Shown here: positions 25,701 to 33,142 of the stretch, one piece after another | Numbering within the stretch: the stretch's first letter is position 1 | How the letters are laid out: the number at the start of each line of letters is the position of its first letter | Source of the DNA: F1-120-MAGs238 sp964484185 | GTDB lineage: Bacteria > Planctomycetota > Phycisphaerae > Phycisphaerales > UBA1924 | NCBI GenBank assembly: GCA_964484185.1 | Contig: CAZAEQ010000027.1 | Location: 1 to 61,311, forward strand | Direction of reading: 5' to 3' | DNA: 61,311 bases | Program-made: the position numbers and the translations under genes | Notes under the pieces: generated by a model | Seen by the model: only the letters and a program-made list of their open reading frames with translations | Told to the model about the DNA's origin: nothing | Databases searched by the model: none

Positions 25701-26709
25701 ATTTGGCTGGCGTTGGAATTTCTTCGGCGATTGCGATTGTCGCGCCGGTGAGAGCGTTGGTTGCGTGGGCGAGGCGAGTGAGGTCGAGTGTGTCGATCGT
25801 GTCGGTGGCTTTGTGGTAGTTAGCGTTGCGGAAGTTGGCGGTGTCGGTGAGCATAACTGCGGGGAGGCCCTTCATAATGAAAGGGCCGTGGTCAGAGCGC
25901 ATGATGTCGGGGATTGGGATGGGGAAGAAGTCGGCGAGGAAGGTGATGCACAGTGGTTCTGCGGCGGTCATTTCGCGGGCAAGGCGGCGGGAGAAGGACT
26001 GGTGGGCTGCTACGCCACAGATCGAGAGGAAATTACCCACAGTGGGGGGTTCGAAGACATCTTTGATTGGCGCGATGGGGCTCTTTTGGGAGTCGGGGGC
26101 ATCGGAGTAGAAGCCGATCGATTCGAGCGAGACCATGCCGATGAGTTTGCGTTTTGCGGGCACAGATTTTTCATCGACGCCCTTTGTGGGCAAGAATTCA
26201 GCGACGTAGGAATTGGTGTAGGCGAAGGAACCGATGCAGCCGACTTCTTCGAGGTTGAAGAAGACGAGGCGGACGGTGCGTTTCAAGTGGAGGGGTTTGA
26301 GGGCGCGGGCGATGTGGAGGAGCGCAGCGACACCGGAGCCGTTGTCATCAGCGCCGGGTGAGGCAGGGACGGCGTCGAAGTGTGCACCCAGGATGAGGAC
26401 TTCGCTCGCGAGCGATGGGTCTTTACCAGCAAGTTCGATGGAAATATTGTGCCAGATCTGCGGCGGGGGTGCGCCCTCTTTGGGCTGGGCCGGGAGGGCC
26501 CATTTCACCTCTTGGGGTTCTGGGGTGTAACCGATGGCAGTCAGTTCTTTCATGAGGAGAGCTTCCGTAGCGAGGAGGCCCTTGATGTGATCATCTGTGC
26601 CGCGGGGCGAGCGTTGGAGTGGGAAGGAGTCGAGGTCGCGCTTAAGAGAGTCGGGAGTTGCGGGCGCGGGTGCCAGGCTGAGAATTGCGCCAAGGGTGAG
26701 GATGAGCAT
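25699..26709 (-). CDS. M28-family zinc aminopeptidase, secreted
   Basis: The 336-residue protein has a signal peptide-like start (MLILTLGAILSLAPAPA). The M28 metal-binding pattern is GAHFDAVPASPGADDNGSG (first His and bridging Asp) and FFNLEEVG (general base Glu-Glu), followed by MRSDHGPF supplying the last His. M28 enzymes hold two zincs and cleave N-terminal residues from peptides. The export signal suggests peptide scavenging outside the membrane. Upstream on the same strand lies a candidate structured RNA with a terminator 64 bases before the start, so expression may be attenuated. Confidence 0.9.
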   Translation of the reverse strand: MLILTLGAILSLAPAPATPDSLKRDLDSFPLQRSPRGTDDHIKGLLATEALLMKELTAIGYTPEPQEVKWALPAQPKEGAPPPQIWHNISIELAGKDPSLASEVLILGAHFDAVPASPGADDNGSGVAALLHIARALKPLHLKRTVRLVFFNLEEVGCIGSFAYTNSYVAEFLPTKGVDEKSVPAKRKLIGMVSLESIGFYSDAPDSQKSPIAPIKDVFEPPTVGNFLSICGVAAHQSFSRRLAREMTAAEPLCITFLADFFPIPIPDIMRSDHGPFIMKGLPAVMLTDTANFRNANYHKATDTIDTLDLTRLAHATNALTGATIAIAEEIPTPAK

Positions 26710-26772
26710 GGCGGAGGATATGTGTATAAAGAGGAATGGCCAGGAAATGGAAGGACTGCTCCAAATAGAAAC

Positions 26773-26804
26773 AGGCTCCGCGCTTTTTGAAAAGCGCGGA
26801 GCCT
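26773..26804 (-). terminator. Strong stem-loop ending the candidate RNA upstream of the M28 gene
   Basis: A 15-bp perfect stem (AGGCTCCGCGCTTTT with its complement) is followed on the minus strand by GTTTCTATTTGG. The T-rich follow-up on the minus strand makes that the likely direction. Confidence 0.7.
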
Positions 26805-26960
26805 TCTGTCCTTACCCACAATCTGCGAACGCACTGTTCCAGCATCAACGTGCGGATCCCGATTGGGAAACCGCGCCCTGACTACCACGCTTGGCAACTC
26901 GCCTGAGAGATAGGCGAGGGACCAATTGGAACTGTGCCCCCGAACCTGGGGATTGCCAAT
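26773..26960 (-). ncRNA. Candidate Y-shaped structured RNA or riboswitch-like leader
   Basis: On the minus strand an outer stem pairs 26927-26937 with 26831-26841 (11 bp, one mismatch). Two arms branch from it. Arm 1 has TTGG/CCAA (26891-26894 with 26922-26925) and CTCGCCT/AGGCGAG (26898-26904 with 26912-26918). Arm 2 has CGTG/CACG (26849-26852 with 26886-26889) and GCGG/CCGC enclosing CCC/GGG. The intrinsic terminator at 26773-26804 follows. Pairing was found by eye. It matches no riboswitch class or 6S/SRP RNA that I know. Confidence 0.45.
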
Positions 26961-27083
26961 AAAAATGGAGGAAACCTGCTTGAATATGAGGATTTTGCGC
27001 GATTGGTTTGCAGGATGTTTGCTGGGGAATTTGGTTGTGCTAGGCGAGCTGTCTGTGGCAAAGTCGTAGCGGTAGTGCGAGCG
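26961..27083. other. Intergenic stretch without recognised features
   Basis: A+T-rich sequence between the candidate RNA and the terminator of the FlgM-like gene. It may hold the promoter of the RNA on the minus strand; no clear -35/-10 pair was seen. Confidence 0.35.
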
Positions 27084-27114
27084 CATAAAGAAGGAGCCGC
27101 CTGAGGCGACCCCT
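27084..27114 (-). terminator. Terminator of the FlgM-like gene
   Basis: On the minus strand AGGGGTCGCC pairs with GGCGGCTCCT (two G-U pairs) around a TCA loop and is followed by TCTTT. The G-U pairs become A-C mismatches on the other strand, so minus is the working direction. Confidence 0.65.
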
Positions 27115-27150
27115 GAATTTTTTACAATATGTAAAGTGTTGAATTAGTGA

Positions 27151-27435
27151 TCAGTCGACCAGGTCGCTCATCATGCGGTCGATGGCGGTGTCGAGTTTCT
27201 TGAGGTTTTCGTAGGTACCGGACTGAATTTCGAGCTTGACGCGGTCGACCAGGTCGCTGCGAATATCGGCGGCGGCTTTACGTGCCTGAGGGGATACTTC
27301 GACGACATCCTGGATGGAGGCGGTGCGGCCAATTGTTTCGCCACGGGTGCTGCGAGTGTCACGACCCGCATATTCAGGCGCGGTTGCCGCGATGCGGTTT
27401 GTTGAAGATGAGGTTCCGATTGAAGCAATGTCCAT
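27151..27435 (-). CDS. flgM: FlgM-like anti-sigma-28 factor
   Basis: The 94-residue protein ends in VSPQARKAAADIRSDLVDRVKLEIQSGTYENLKKLDTAIDRMMSDL, the FlgM C-terminal helix pattern. The N-terminal half is Ser/Thr-rich and disordered, as in FlgM. FlgM holds back the flagellar sigma factor FliA until the hook is complete and FlgM is exported. AGGAGG sits before the ATG. No other flagellar gene is in the window. A GCCGATAG in the upstream region on the same strand resembles the FliA -10 GCCGATAA, but I see no convincing -35. Confidence 0.78.
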   Translation of the reverse strand: MDIASIGTSSSTNRIAATAPEYAGRDTRSTRGETIGRTASIQDVVEVSPQARKAAADIRSDLVDRVKLEIQSGTYENLKKLDTAIDRMMSDLVD

Positions 27436-27630
27436 GTATGATGGCCTCCTGGGCCCAGGTCAATTCACATCCAGATTTGAGCGGTGTGTTCACCCTTTCG
27501 TTCCATGGGTCTTCGCTCCAAATCATCCCTTTGGATGAGTTATAACTATCGGCGGCAGACGGGAAAGATGTGCACAATTCAATAGTCTGCGGTGCTAGAA
27601 TGTAAGGGGTTGCCAGACAGTGGGTTACGG

Positions 27631-28656
27631 ATGATAACAAACCTTCGGACGCGGAAAAAAATGTCGGTTTTGCACAACAATTTTTGTCGCGCAAGTGTCG
27701 CGCTTGCGGCGGTGTTTTTGAGCATTATTTTGAGCGCGTGTGGGGCTTCGAAAAGCGAAAACCCTAACGCCGTGTCGCCCGTTCCGGAAAGCGAAGAAAT
27801 GGTGGACTCGGGCGTGGGTCCGATGTCGTTCAAGCCGATCCGCAAGCCGGGGTCGAAACTGGATAAAGAAGATCGGCTTCAAGCGTTCATTCGAAATTCA
27901 GGGAAGGGTGAGGCGGCAGGGGCAAGCCGCGGCAATGGGGTTTTTTTGAGTAAGGACGGCGGCGCCGAGAGTTCGATTGCTGACGAGGGCGGCGGGGGGT
28001 GGACGATTTTGCTCAAGCCGCTCACCGGCGCGGAAGCACGAAATGCGGAGTTGTTTTTGAGTGTGGTTCAAAGCGATGTTCCCGATGCGTTCTTACAGCG
28101 GCGCACTACCGGGATGGTCATTGCGACAGGGCGTTTTGATTCGGATGATTCGGCGGCGGCCCAGGCAGAGTGGAAAAGGATTCGGAGTTTAGAGGTGAAG
28201 GGGTTGCGGCCTTATGAGCGTGCGACTTTCCTGCCGCCGGAAGCCGCTGTGGCGGCGGTACCAACCGGTGGCGAATTTAATCTGCGCACGATCGGGGAAG
28301 CAATTGGTCCCAAGGAATCAAAATACACGCTGGAAGTAGCTGTGTATGGACGACCGGATCGCGAGACTCCGACCGAGGCAGAGTTGAGAGAGTTTCGAAC
28401 CAAGGCGGAAGAGGCTGTGAAGCTGTTGCGCAAGGATCGAGAGGAAGCGTATTTCCTGCACACGCCGCGGCAGAGCATTGTGACAGTGGGTGTGTATGAG
28501 CAGGAAGAGATTGAGGGCGATGAGAGCGCCGAAGTGAAGGCTGCGCGTGCGAAGCATCCGCACGTGCTCTTGAATGGTGAGGGTGTGAAAGTGCGCGGTA
28601 AGGGAAAAGATGCGGTGATGCAGGCGACTCGCGTGGTTGAGATTCCCAAGAAGTAA
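27631..28656 (+). CDS. Predicted lipoprotein of unknown function
   Basis: The signal sequence has a basic n-region, a hydrophobic core (SVALAAVFLSIIL) and the lipobox LSAC, so the mature protein should be lipid-anchored at its Cys. The start is ATG 27631 or 27661; neither has a strong ribosome site. The ~300-residue mature part is mixed alpha/beta with Gly-rich and Glu/Lys-rich segments. A repeated pattern of strands (LNAELFLSVVQ-like, YTLEVAVYGRP, SIVTVGVYEQEEI) suggests two related halves resembling SPOR-like domains. I name no family. Confidence 0.7.
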   Translation: MITNLRTRKKMSVLHNNFCRASVALAAVFLSIILSACGASKSENPNAVSPVPESEEMVDSGVGPMSFKPIRKPGSKLDKEDRLQAFIRNSGKGEAAGASRGNGVFLSKDGGAESSIADEGGGGWTILLKPLTGAEARNAELFLSVVQSDVPDAFLQRRTTGMVIATGRFDSDDSAAAQAEWKRIRSLEVKGLRPYERATFLPPEAAVAAVPTGGEFNLRTIGEAIGPKESKYTLEVAVYGRPDRETPTEAELREFRTKAEEAVKLLRKDREEAYFLHTPRQSIVTVGVYEQEEIEGDESAEVKAARAKHPHVLLNGEGVKVRGKGKDAVMQATRVVEIPKK

Positions 28657-28664
28657 CGATGTTT

Positions 28665-29927
28665 TTACGCGCGGAGTTCTGCGGCCCGGGCGTGGCCTTC
28701 CAGGAGTTCCAGTCTCGCAAGTGATGCAGAGTCATCGCGGAGGGACCGACTGGCCGCGGAGTCGTGGATTTGCAGCCATGTTCGCGCGCGGAGAAATGAG
28801 AGCACGGAGAGACCGGAGCGGTATCGCGAGGAGCGGCCGGTAGGAAGAACGTGGTTGGGCCCTGCGCCGTAGTCTCCAAAGACTTCTGCGGAAGCTGAAC
28901 CGATGAAGACTGCGCCGGCGTTGCAGATTCGGGCGGCGACAGTGTGGGGCTCTTGTGTCATTATTTCCAGGTGTTCGGGGGCGATGGAATCGCTGAGTGT
29001 GATTGCGGCGTCGATGGTGGGAACTTGGACAGCGAATCCGTTGCGAAGCGCTGCGGTCGCGGTGTGCCGGGTTGGGAGTGTTTCGAGCATTGCCTGGAGC
29101 TGAACTTCGACTTTGGCAATGAGCGATGAAGATGCGGTGATGAGGATCGGGATTGCGTCGTCATCGTGTTCGGCCTGGGCGAGCAGGTCTGCGGCGATGA
29201 GTGCGGGATCTGCAGAATCGTCAGCGAGTACGAGTAGTTCAGAGGGTCCGGCGAGCATGTCGATCCCGACACGATCGGAGACGAGGAATTTGGCGGCGGT
29301 GACCCAGCGATTTCCCGGGCCGACGATCATGTCGCAGCGCGGCATGCCGCATAAGCCGAAAGCGAGTGCGGCCACGGCTTGGACGCCGCCGAGTGCGAGG
29401 ACGCCGTCGGCATCTGCGATTGCAGCTGCAGCGAGCGTGAGGTCTGTGACTTTGGGAGAGGCGACCCAGACTGCGGGCACGCCAGCGGCTCGAGCGGTGA
29501 CGGCGGTCATGAGAACGGATGAGACGAGGGGAAAGCGGCCGGCGGGGGCGTAACAGCCGGCGGCGGTGACGGGGACGATTTGGTGACCTGCGCGGCCGCC
29601 TTCGATGTGTGTATCGAGGTTGTGGATAGCAGATTTTTGAGCGATGGCGAACGTTTGGATGCGGGCGGCGGTGCGTTCGAGGAGTTGCCGCTGAATTGGG
29701 GGGATTCGATCGCGGGCGGCGAGGAGGGATTTTCGATCGAACATGGTTGTGTCGCCGGGCTTTAAGTCTCCCAGGCGAACTGCGTGTTCGAGGACCGCTG
29801 GATCGCCGCGGACTTCGATGTCGTTGAGGATGGTGGAGGCGTCGCGGAGTGTGTCGGCATCGACGGGACGACGGGAGAGTTTTGAAAGTTGGTCAGTGTA
29901 GAGAATGCGGAGGAGTGGGAGACTCAT
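28665..29927 (-). CDS. hisD: Histidinol dehydrogenase
   Basis: The 420-residue product shows the family core: VPVTAAGCYAPAGRFPLVSSVLMTAVTARAAGV, then GVQAVAALAFG, MIVGPGNRWVTAAKFLVS and GIDMLAGPSELLVLAD. Metal-binding QAEHDDDAIPILIT and EHLEIMTQEP follow. The enzyme oxidises L-histidinol twice with NAD and zinc to L-histidine, the last two steps of the pathway. It is the last gene of the operon and overlaps hisAIE by four bases. Confidence 0.95.
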   Translation of the reverse strand: MSLPLLRILYTDQLSKLSRRPVDADTLRDASTILNDIEVRGDPAVLEHAVRLGDLKPGDTTMFDRKSLLAARDRIPPIQRQLLERTAARIQTFAIAQKSAIHNLDTHIEGGRAGHQIVPVTAAGCYAPAGRFPLVSSVLMTAVTARAAGVPAVWVASPKVTDLTLAAAAIADADGVLALGGVQAVAALAFGLCGMPRCDMIVGPGNRWVTAAKFLVSDRVGIDMLAGPSELLVLADDSADPALIAADLLAQAEHDDDAIPILITASSSLIAKVEVQLQAMLETLPTRHTATAALRNGFAVQVPTIDAAITLSDSIAPEHLEIMTQEPHTVAARICNAGAVFIGSASAEVFGDYGAGPNHVLPTGRSSRYRSGLSVLSFLRARTWLQIHDSAASRSLRDDSASLARLELLEGHARAAELRA

Positions 29928-31198
29928 AGAACCTCCGTCGGTTGTGGTTTGGCATCGCCGCGTCGCCGCGTGACGCGCAGGGCGCGGCGGTCGAGTTCGC
30001 TGGACACATCGCTGAGTGAGACACCGGCACGTTTCATTGCGACCATGGTGAAGTAGAGGACATCTGCGGCTTCGCTTGTGACGTGTGACTGGGTTTTAGC
30101 GTCGGCGAGTTCTATCGCTTCTTCTTTGAGCTTTGAATTGAGCAGGTCTGGATCGTTTAGGAGTCGGTGTGTGTAGGAACCTTGCGCTGCAGCGGCGGCG
30201 GATTCATCGATTCGGGCGGCAAGGGCGGCCAGGCCGGAGGCGTTGCTCCAGCACGTGCGTGTGCCAAGGTGGCAGAAGCCGCGGCCGCCTTGACGAACGG
30301 TGAAACGCAGTGCATCGCGATCGCAGTCGAGGTCGACTTTGAGGAGTTGCTGCGTGTCGCCGGAAGATTCGCCTTTTACCCAGAGACCGCGAGTTCGGGA
30401 GTGATATACGCCTCGGCGCGTGCGTATTGCTTCGCGGAGGCTTTCGATGTTTGAATAGGCGAGGCCGAGTGCGATGCCGAGTTCATCGACGATGACGGTG
30501 GGCCAGAGGCCATCGGGGCGATCTGATCGAAGTGGGGCGGCGACTGCGTCGGCGAGAGAGAGTCGATTGGTATAGAGGGCCATTCCGACTTGAGCATCTG
30601 CGCCCATGGCGTCGAGCTGGGCGATTTCTTCCGGGGTCGTGATGCCGCCGGCGATGGTGACGCGGGCGGATCCGGCGGCGGCAACGAGCTCGGGGACCAG
30701 GTCGAGTCGCGTGCCACCCAGGCGACCTTCGCGTTCGACGAATGTGACGAGGAATCCGCCGACGAGGTCTTTGAGGCGATGAATTCGCGCGAGCGTTGAT
30801 TCACCGGTGCCGCGTTGCCAGCCTTCAACGACAACTTCGCCATCGCGGGCATCGACCGCTGCGATGAGTCGCTCGCGGGGGAGTTGGCGTAGAAGCTCGG
30901 GTGTGGCGGCGGTGCCGAGAATGATTTTGGAAGCGCCGGCATCGAGCCAGTCGATGGCGGTGTGCAGGTCGCGAATGCCGCCGCCAACGCGGCAGGGCGC
31001 GAGCGGAAGAAGGTCGCGGATCAACTGGGTGTTGGAGCCTTTGCCCATGGCAGCGTCGAGGTCGATCACTGCGATCTCGCCAGCGAGGCGGAATTGTTCA
31101 GCGATGGGGCGCGGATCGCCAGCGTCGAGCGCGTGTTCACGCCCGCCGATGAGTTGGACTGTTTGTCCGGCTTGTAGATCTATTGATGGGATAATCAC
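29924..31198 (-). CDS. hisAIE: Trifunctional HisA-HisI-HisE fusion
   Basis: GTG 31198 overlaps the hisF stop (GTGA) and has AGAGG upstream, so the protein begins VIIPSIDLQAG, the normal HisA start. Residues 1-222 are the HisA barrel with both catalytic Asp sites (IIPSIDL; AAVDARDG). Residues ~230-322 are HisI (phosphoribosyl-AMP cyclohydrolase): GLAYSNIESL, SRTRGLWVKGESSG, metal-binding DCDRD near 291 and CH near 309. Residues ~330-410 are HisE (phosphoribosyl-ATP pyrophosphatase), with KLKEEAIELADA and EAADVLY of the MazG-like fold. It catalyses steps 2, 3 and 4 in one chain. HisIE fusions are common, but HisA fused to HisIE is not one I recognise. Confidence 0.92.
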   Translation of the reverse strand: MIIPSIDLQAGQTVQLIGGREHALDAGDPRPIAEQFRLAGEIAVIDLDAAMGKGSNTQLIRDLLPLAPCRVGGGIRDLHTAIDWLDAGASKIILGTAATPELLRQLPRERLIAAVDARDGEVVVEGWQRGTGESTLARIHRLKDLVGGFLVTFVEREGRLGGTRLDLVPELVAAAGSARVTIAGGITTPEEIAQLDAMGADAQVGMALYTNRLSLADAVAAPLRSDRPDGLWPTVIVDELGIALGLAYSNIESLREAIRTRRGVYHSRTRGLWVKGESSGDTQQLLKVDLDCDRDALRFTVRQGGRGFCHLGTRTCWSNASGLAALAARIDESAAAAAQGSYTHRLLNDPDLLNSKLKEEAIELADAKTQSHVTSEAADVLYFTMVAMKRAGVSLSDVSSELDRRALRVTRRRGDAKPQPTEVL

Positions 31199-31956
31199 AG
31201 GCGTACCTCTACGAGATTTGTTTGCAGGAATTTCTTTACTTGATTCACGGTCCACGCTCCATCGTGAAAGATGCCGGCGGCGAGGACTGCATCCGCGCCA
31301 GCTTGAATTGCCTCGAGAAGATGTTGCGGGAGTGCGGCTCCGCCGGATGCGATGACGGGGACGGACACGGCGGATGCGACAGCACCGGTGAGTTCGAGGT
31401 CGTATCCACTTCGTGTGCCATCGCGGTCCCAGCTTGTGAGCAGAATTTCGCCTGCGCCGGCGGCGGCGGCCTGGGCAGCCCAGGTGACTGCGTCAAGCGG
31501 TGTTTTGTTTTCGCCTGAGCGTGTGCGCACGTACCAGGCGGGCGCGTTCGCAGCTGTTCTGGCGGCGTCGATTGCGATGACGATGCATTGGGAACCGAAT
31601 CGATCTGCACAGCGAGAGAGGAGGTCTGGCTCCGATACCGCGGCGGTGTTGATTGCGACCTTGTCTGCGCCTGCGCTGAGGAGGCGGGCGGCATCTTCTT
31701 CGCTGCGCACGCCGCCGCCGACTGTGAGGGGGATGGCGAGTGCACTGCGGACTTTCGCAACGGTTTCGGCGGCGGTAGACCGGCCTTGCGGGGTCGCAGA
31801 GATATCGAGAAGTGTGATTTCATCTGCGCCTTCCTGCTGGTATTGGCGGGCGAGCTGGGCTGGGTCACCGGAATCGCGCAGGTTCTGGAATTGCACGCCT
31901 TTTACTACGCGCCCATCGCGGACATCGAGGCATGCGATCACTCTGTGCATCAGCAT
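31195..31956 (-). CDS. hisF: Imidazole glycerol phosphate synthase cyclase subunit
   Basis: ATG 31956 gives MLMHRVIACLDVRDGRVVKGVQF, the normal HisF start, with AGGAG eight bases upstream. The (beta/alpha)8 barrel shows the catalytic Asp in ACLDV and the second in LTSWDRDGTRSGYD, plus phosphate loops PLTVGGGVRS and VIASGGA. With HisH it makes imidazole glycerol phosphate and AICAR from PRFAR and glutamine-derived ammonia. It overlaps hisH by seven and hisAIE by four bases. Confidence 0.95.
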   Translation of the reverse strand: MLMHRVIACLDVRDGRVVKGVQFQNLRDSGDPAQLARQYQQEGADEITLLDISATPQGRSTAAETVAKVRSALAIPLTVGGGVRSEEDAARLLSAGADKVAINTAAVSEPDLLSRCADRFGSQCIVIAIDAARTAANAPAWYVRTRSGENKTPLDAVTWAAQAAAAGAGEILLTSWDRDGTRSGYDLELTGAVASAVSVPVIASGGAALPQHLLEAIQAGADAVLAAGIFHDGAWTVNQVKKFLQTNLVEVRL

Positions 31957-32558
31957 GTGACGGTCTCCTGTGATACCCAACGGCGCAGCAGGTTGTGTCC
32001 ATCGTCTGCGGAGAGTTCGGGGTGGAACTGGCAGCCGAGAATCGGGCCGCGTTCGACGGCTGATACGAAGGGCCGGCCGTAATCAGTTGTTGCGCCGGAC
32101 CATCCATCGGGAACAGTGTCGAGCTGATACGAATTGGCAAAGTACATGGTGGCGGGGCGAAGCAGCGAGGCGCCGGGAGCGGGAGTGATTTGATTCCATC
32201 CCATGTGTGGAACTCGCGATGGCGGTTCGAAGCGGCGAAGTCGCCCTGAGACAACGCCGAGGCCGGGAACGCCGGGGCTTTCGTCACTGCTTTCACAGAG
32301 GAGTTGCATGCCCAGGCAGATTGCAAGAAGTGGGCGTTGCAGTCGCAACCGGTCGCGGAGCGGATCGCACAGGCCGAGTTCATTGAGGCGTTGCATAGCA
32401 GCGCCGAAGGAGCCGACACCGGGCAGGACGAGTAATGAGGTCTCTCGCACGGAGCGCGGGTCTGTCGTGACGATTGGATTTGTGTCAAGGCGCGAGAAGG
32501 CCGCCGCGACTGATGCGAGATTGGCGGTTCCGGTATTGACGATGAGGATCTGTTTCAT
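31950..32558 (-). CDS. hisH: Imidazole glycerol phosphate synthase glutamine amidotransferase subunit
   Basis: Class I glutamine amidotransferase of 202 residues: LVLPGVGSFGAAM (oxyanion region), nucleophile Cys in AICLGMQLL, and FHPELSADDG with the catalytic His and Glu. It starts NTGTANLASVAAAF as in HisH. It feeds ammonia to HisF, its neighbour, by a tunnel through the barrel. The start overlaps hisB by four bases. Confidence 0.93.
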   Translation of the reverse strand: MKQILIVNTGTANLASVAAAFSRLDTNPIVTTDPRSVRETSLLVLPGVGSFGAAMQRLNELGLCDPLRDRLRLQRPLLAICLGMQLLCESSDESPGVPGLGVVSGRLRRFEPPSRVPHMGWNQITPAPGASLLRPATMYFANSYQLDTVPDGWSGATTDYGRPFVSAVERGPILGCQFHPELSADDGHNLLRRWVSQETVTC

Positions 32559-33142
32559 AGCACGCCCTTGGTGCTGGGAACAATTTCATCTGAAGTTCGG
32601 GTGAGTGCGGAGCGCAGTGCGAGCGCGAAGGCTTTGAATGCGGCTTCTGCGCGGTGGTGATCATTTTCGCCGCGGAGCACATCGAGGTGAATGGCACATT
32701 TAAGTGAGACCGAGAGCGAGATGAAGAAATGAGTGATGTTTTCACAGGCAAGTTCGCCCAGTGATTCGCGACGAAGACCCAGGTTGATCACCGCAGCGGG
32801 GCGGCCGGAAAGATCGATGACTGCGCGAGCGAGCGCTTCATCGAGCGGGGCGTAGGCGGTTCCGAAGCGGGCAAAGCTGCGGCGCTCGCCCAGGGCCTGA
32901 TCAATTGCAGAGCCCAATGCGAGCGCGCAGTCTTCGGCGGTGTGGTGATCGTCGATGTGTGTGTCGCCTCGGCAGGAGAGTGTGAGATCAAGTTTTGCGT
33001 GCCGGGCGAGCGCGGTCAGCATGTGGTCGAGAAACCCGATTCCGGTTTGTACATCGGATGTGCCGACACCGTCGATGTTGATAGTAATCTGAATACTGGT
33101 TTCACTGGTGCTGCGATTGAGTGTTGCGATGCGCGGGTTCAT
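32555..33142 (-). CDS. hisB: Imidazoleglycerol-phosphate dehydratase
   Basis: The 195-residue length fits the monofunctional dehydratase; no N-terminal phosphatase half is present. The two internal repeats each carry a metal-binding DHHxxE/DHHRAE pattern (DDHHTAEDCALALG and NDHHRAEAAFKAF), which bind Mn. It dehydrates imidazoleglycerol phosphate to imidazole acetol phosphate. The operon has no separate histidinol-phosphate phosphatase, unless the HAD-like tail of HisC serves. Confidence 0.94.
   Translation of the reverse strand: MNPRIATLNRSTSETSIQITINIDGVGTSDVQTGIGFLDHMLTALARHAKLDLTLSCRGDTHIDDHHTAEDCALALGSAIDQALGERRSFARFGTAYAPLDEALARAVIDLSGRPAAVINLGLRRESLGELACENITHFFISLSVSLKCAIHLDVLRGENDHHRAEAAFKAFALALRSALTRTSDEIVPSTKGVL

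Noticed and set aside
26773..26960. 6S RNA or cobalamin riboswitch as identity of the candidate RNA
   Set aside because: 6S RNA is a rod with a central bubble, and the cobalamin core sequence is absent; the branched shape does not fit either.
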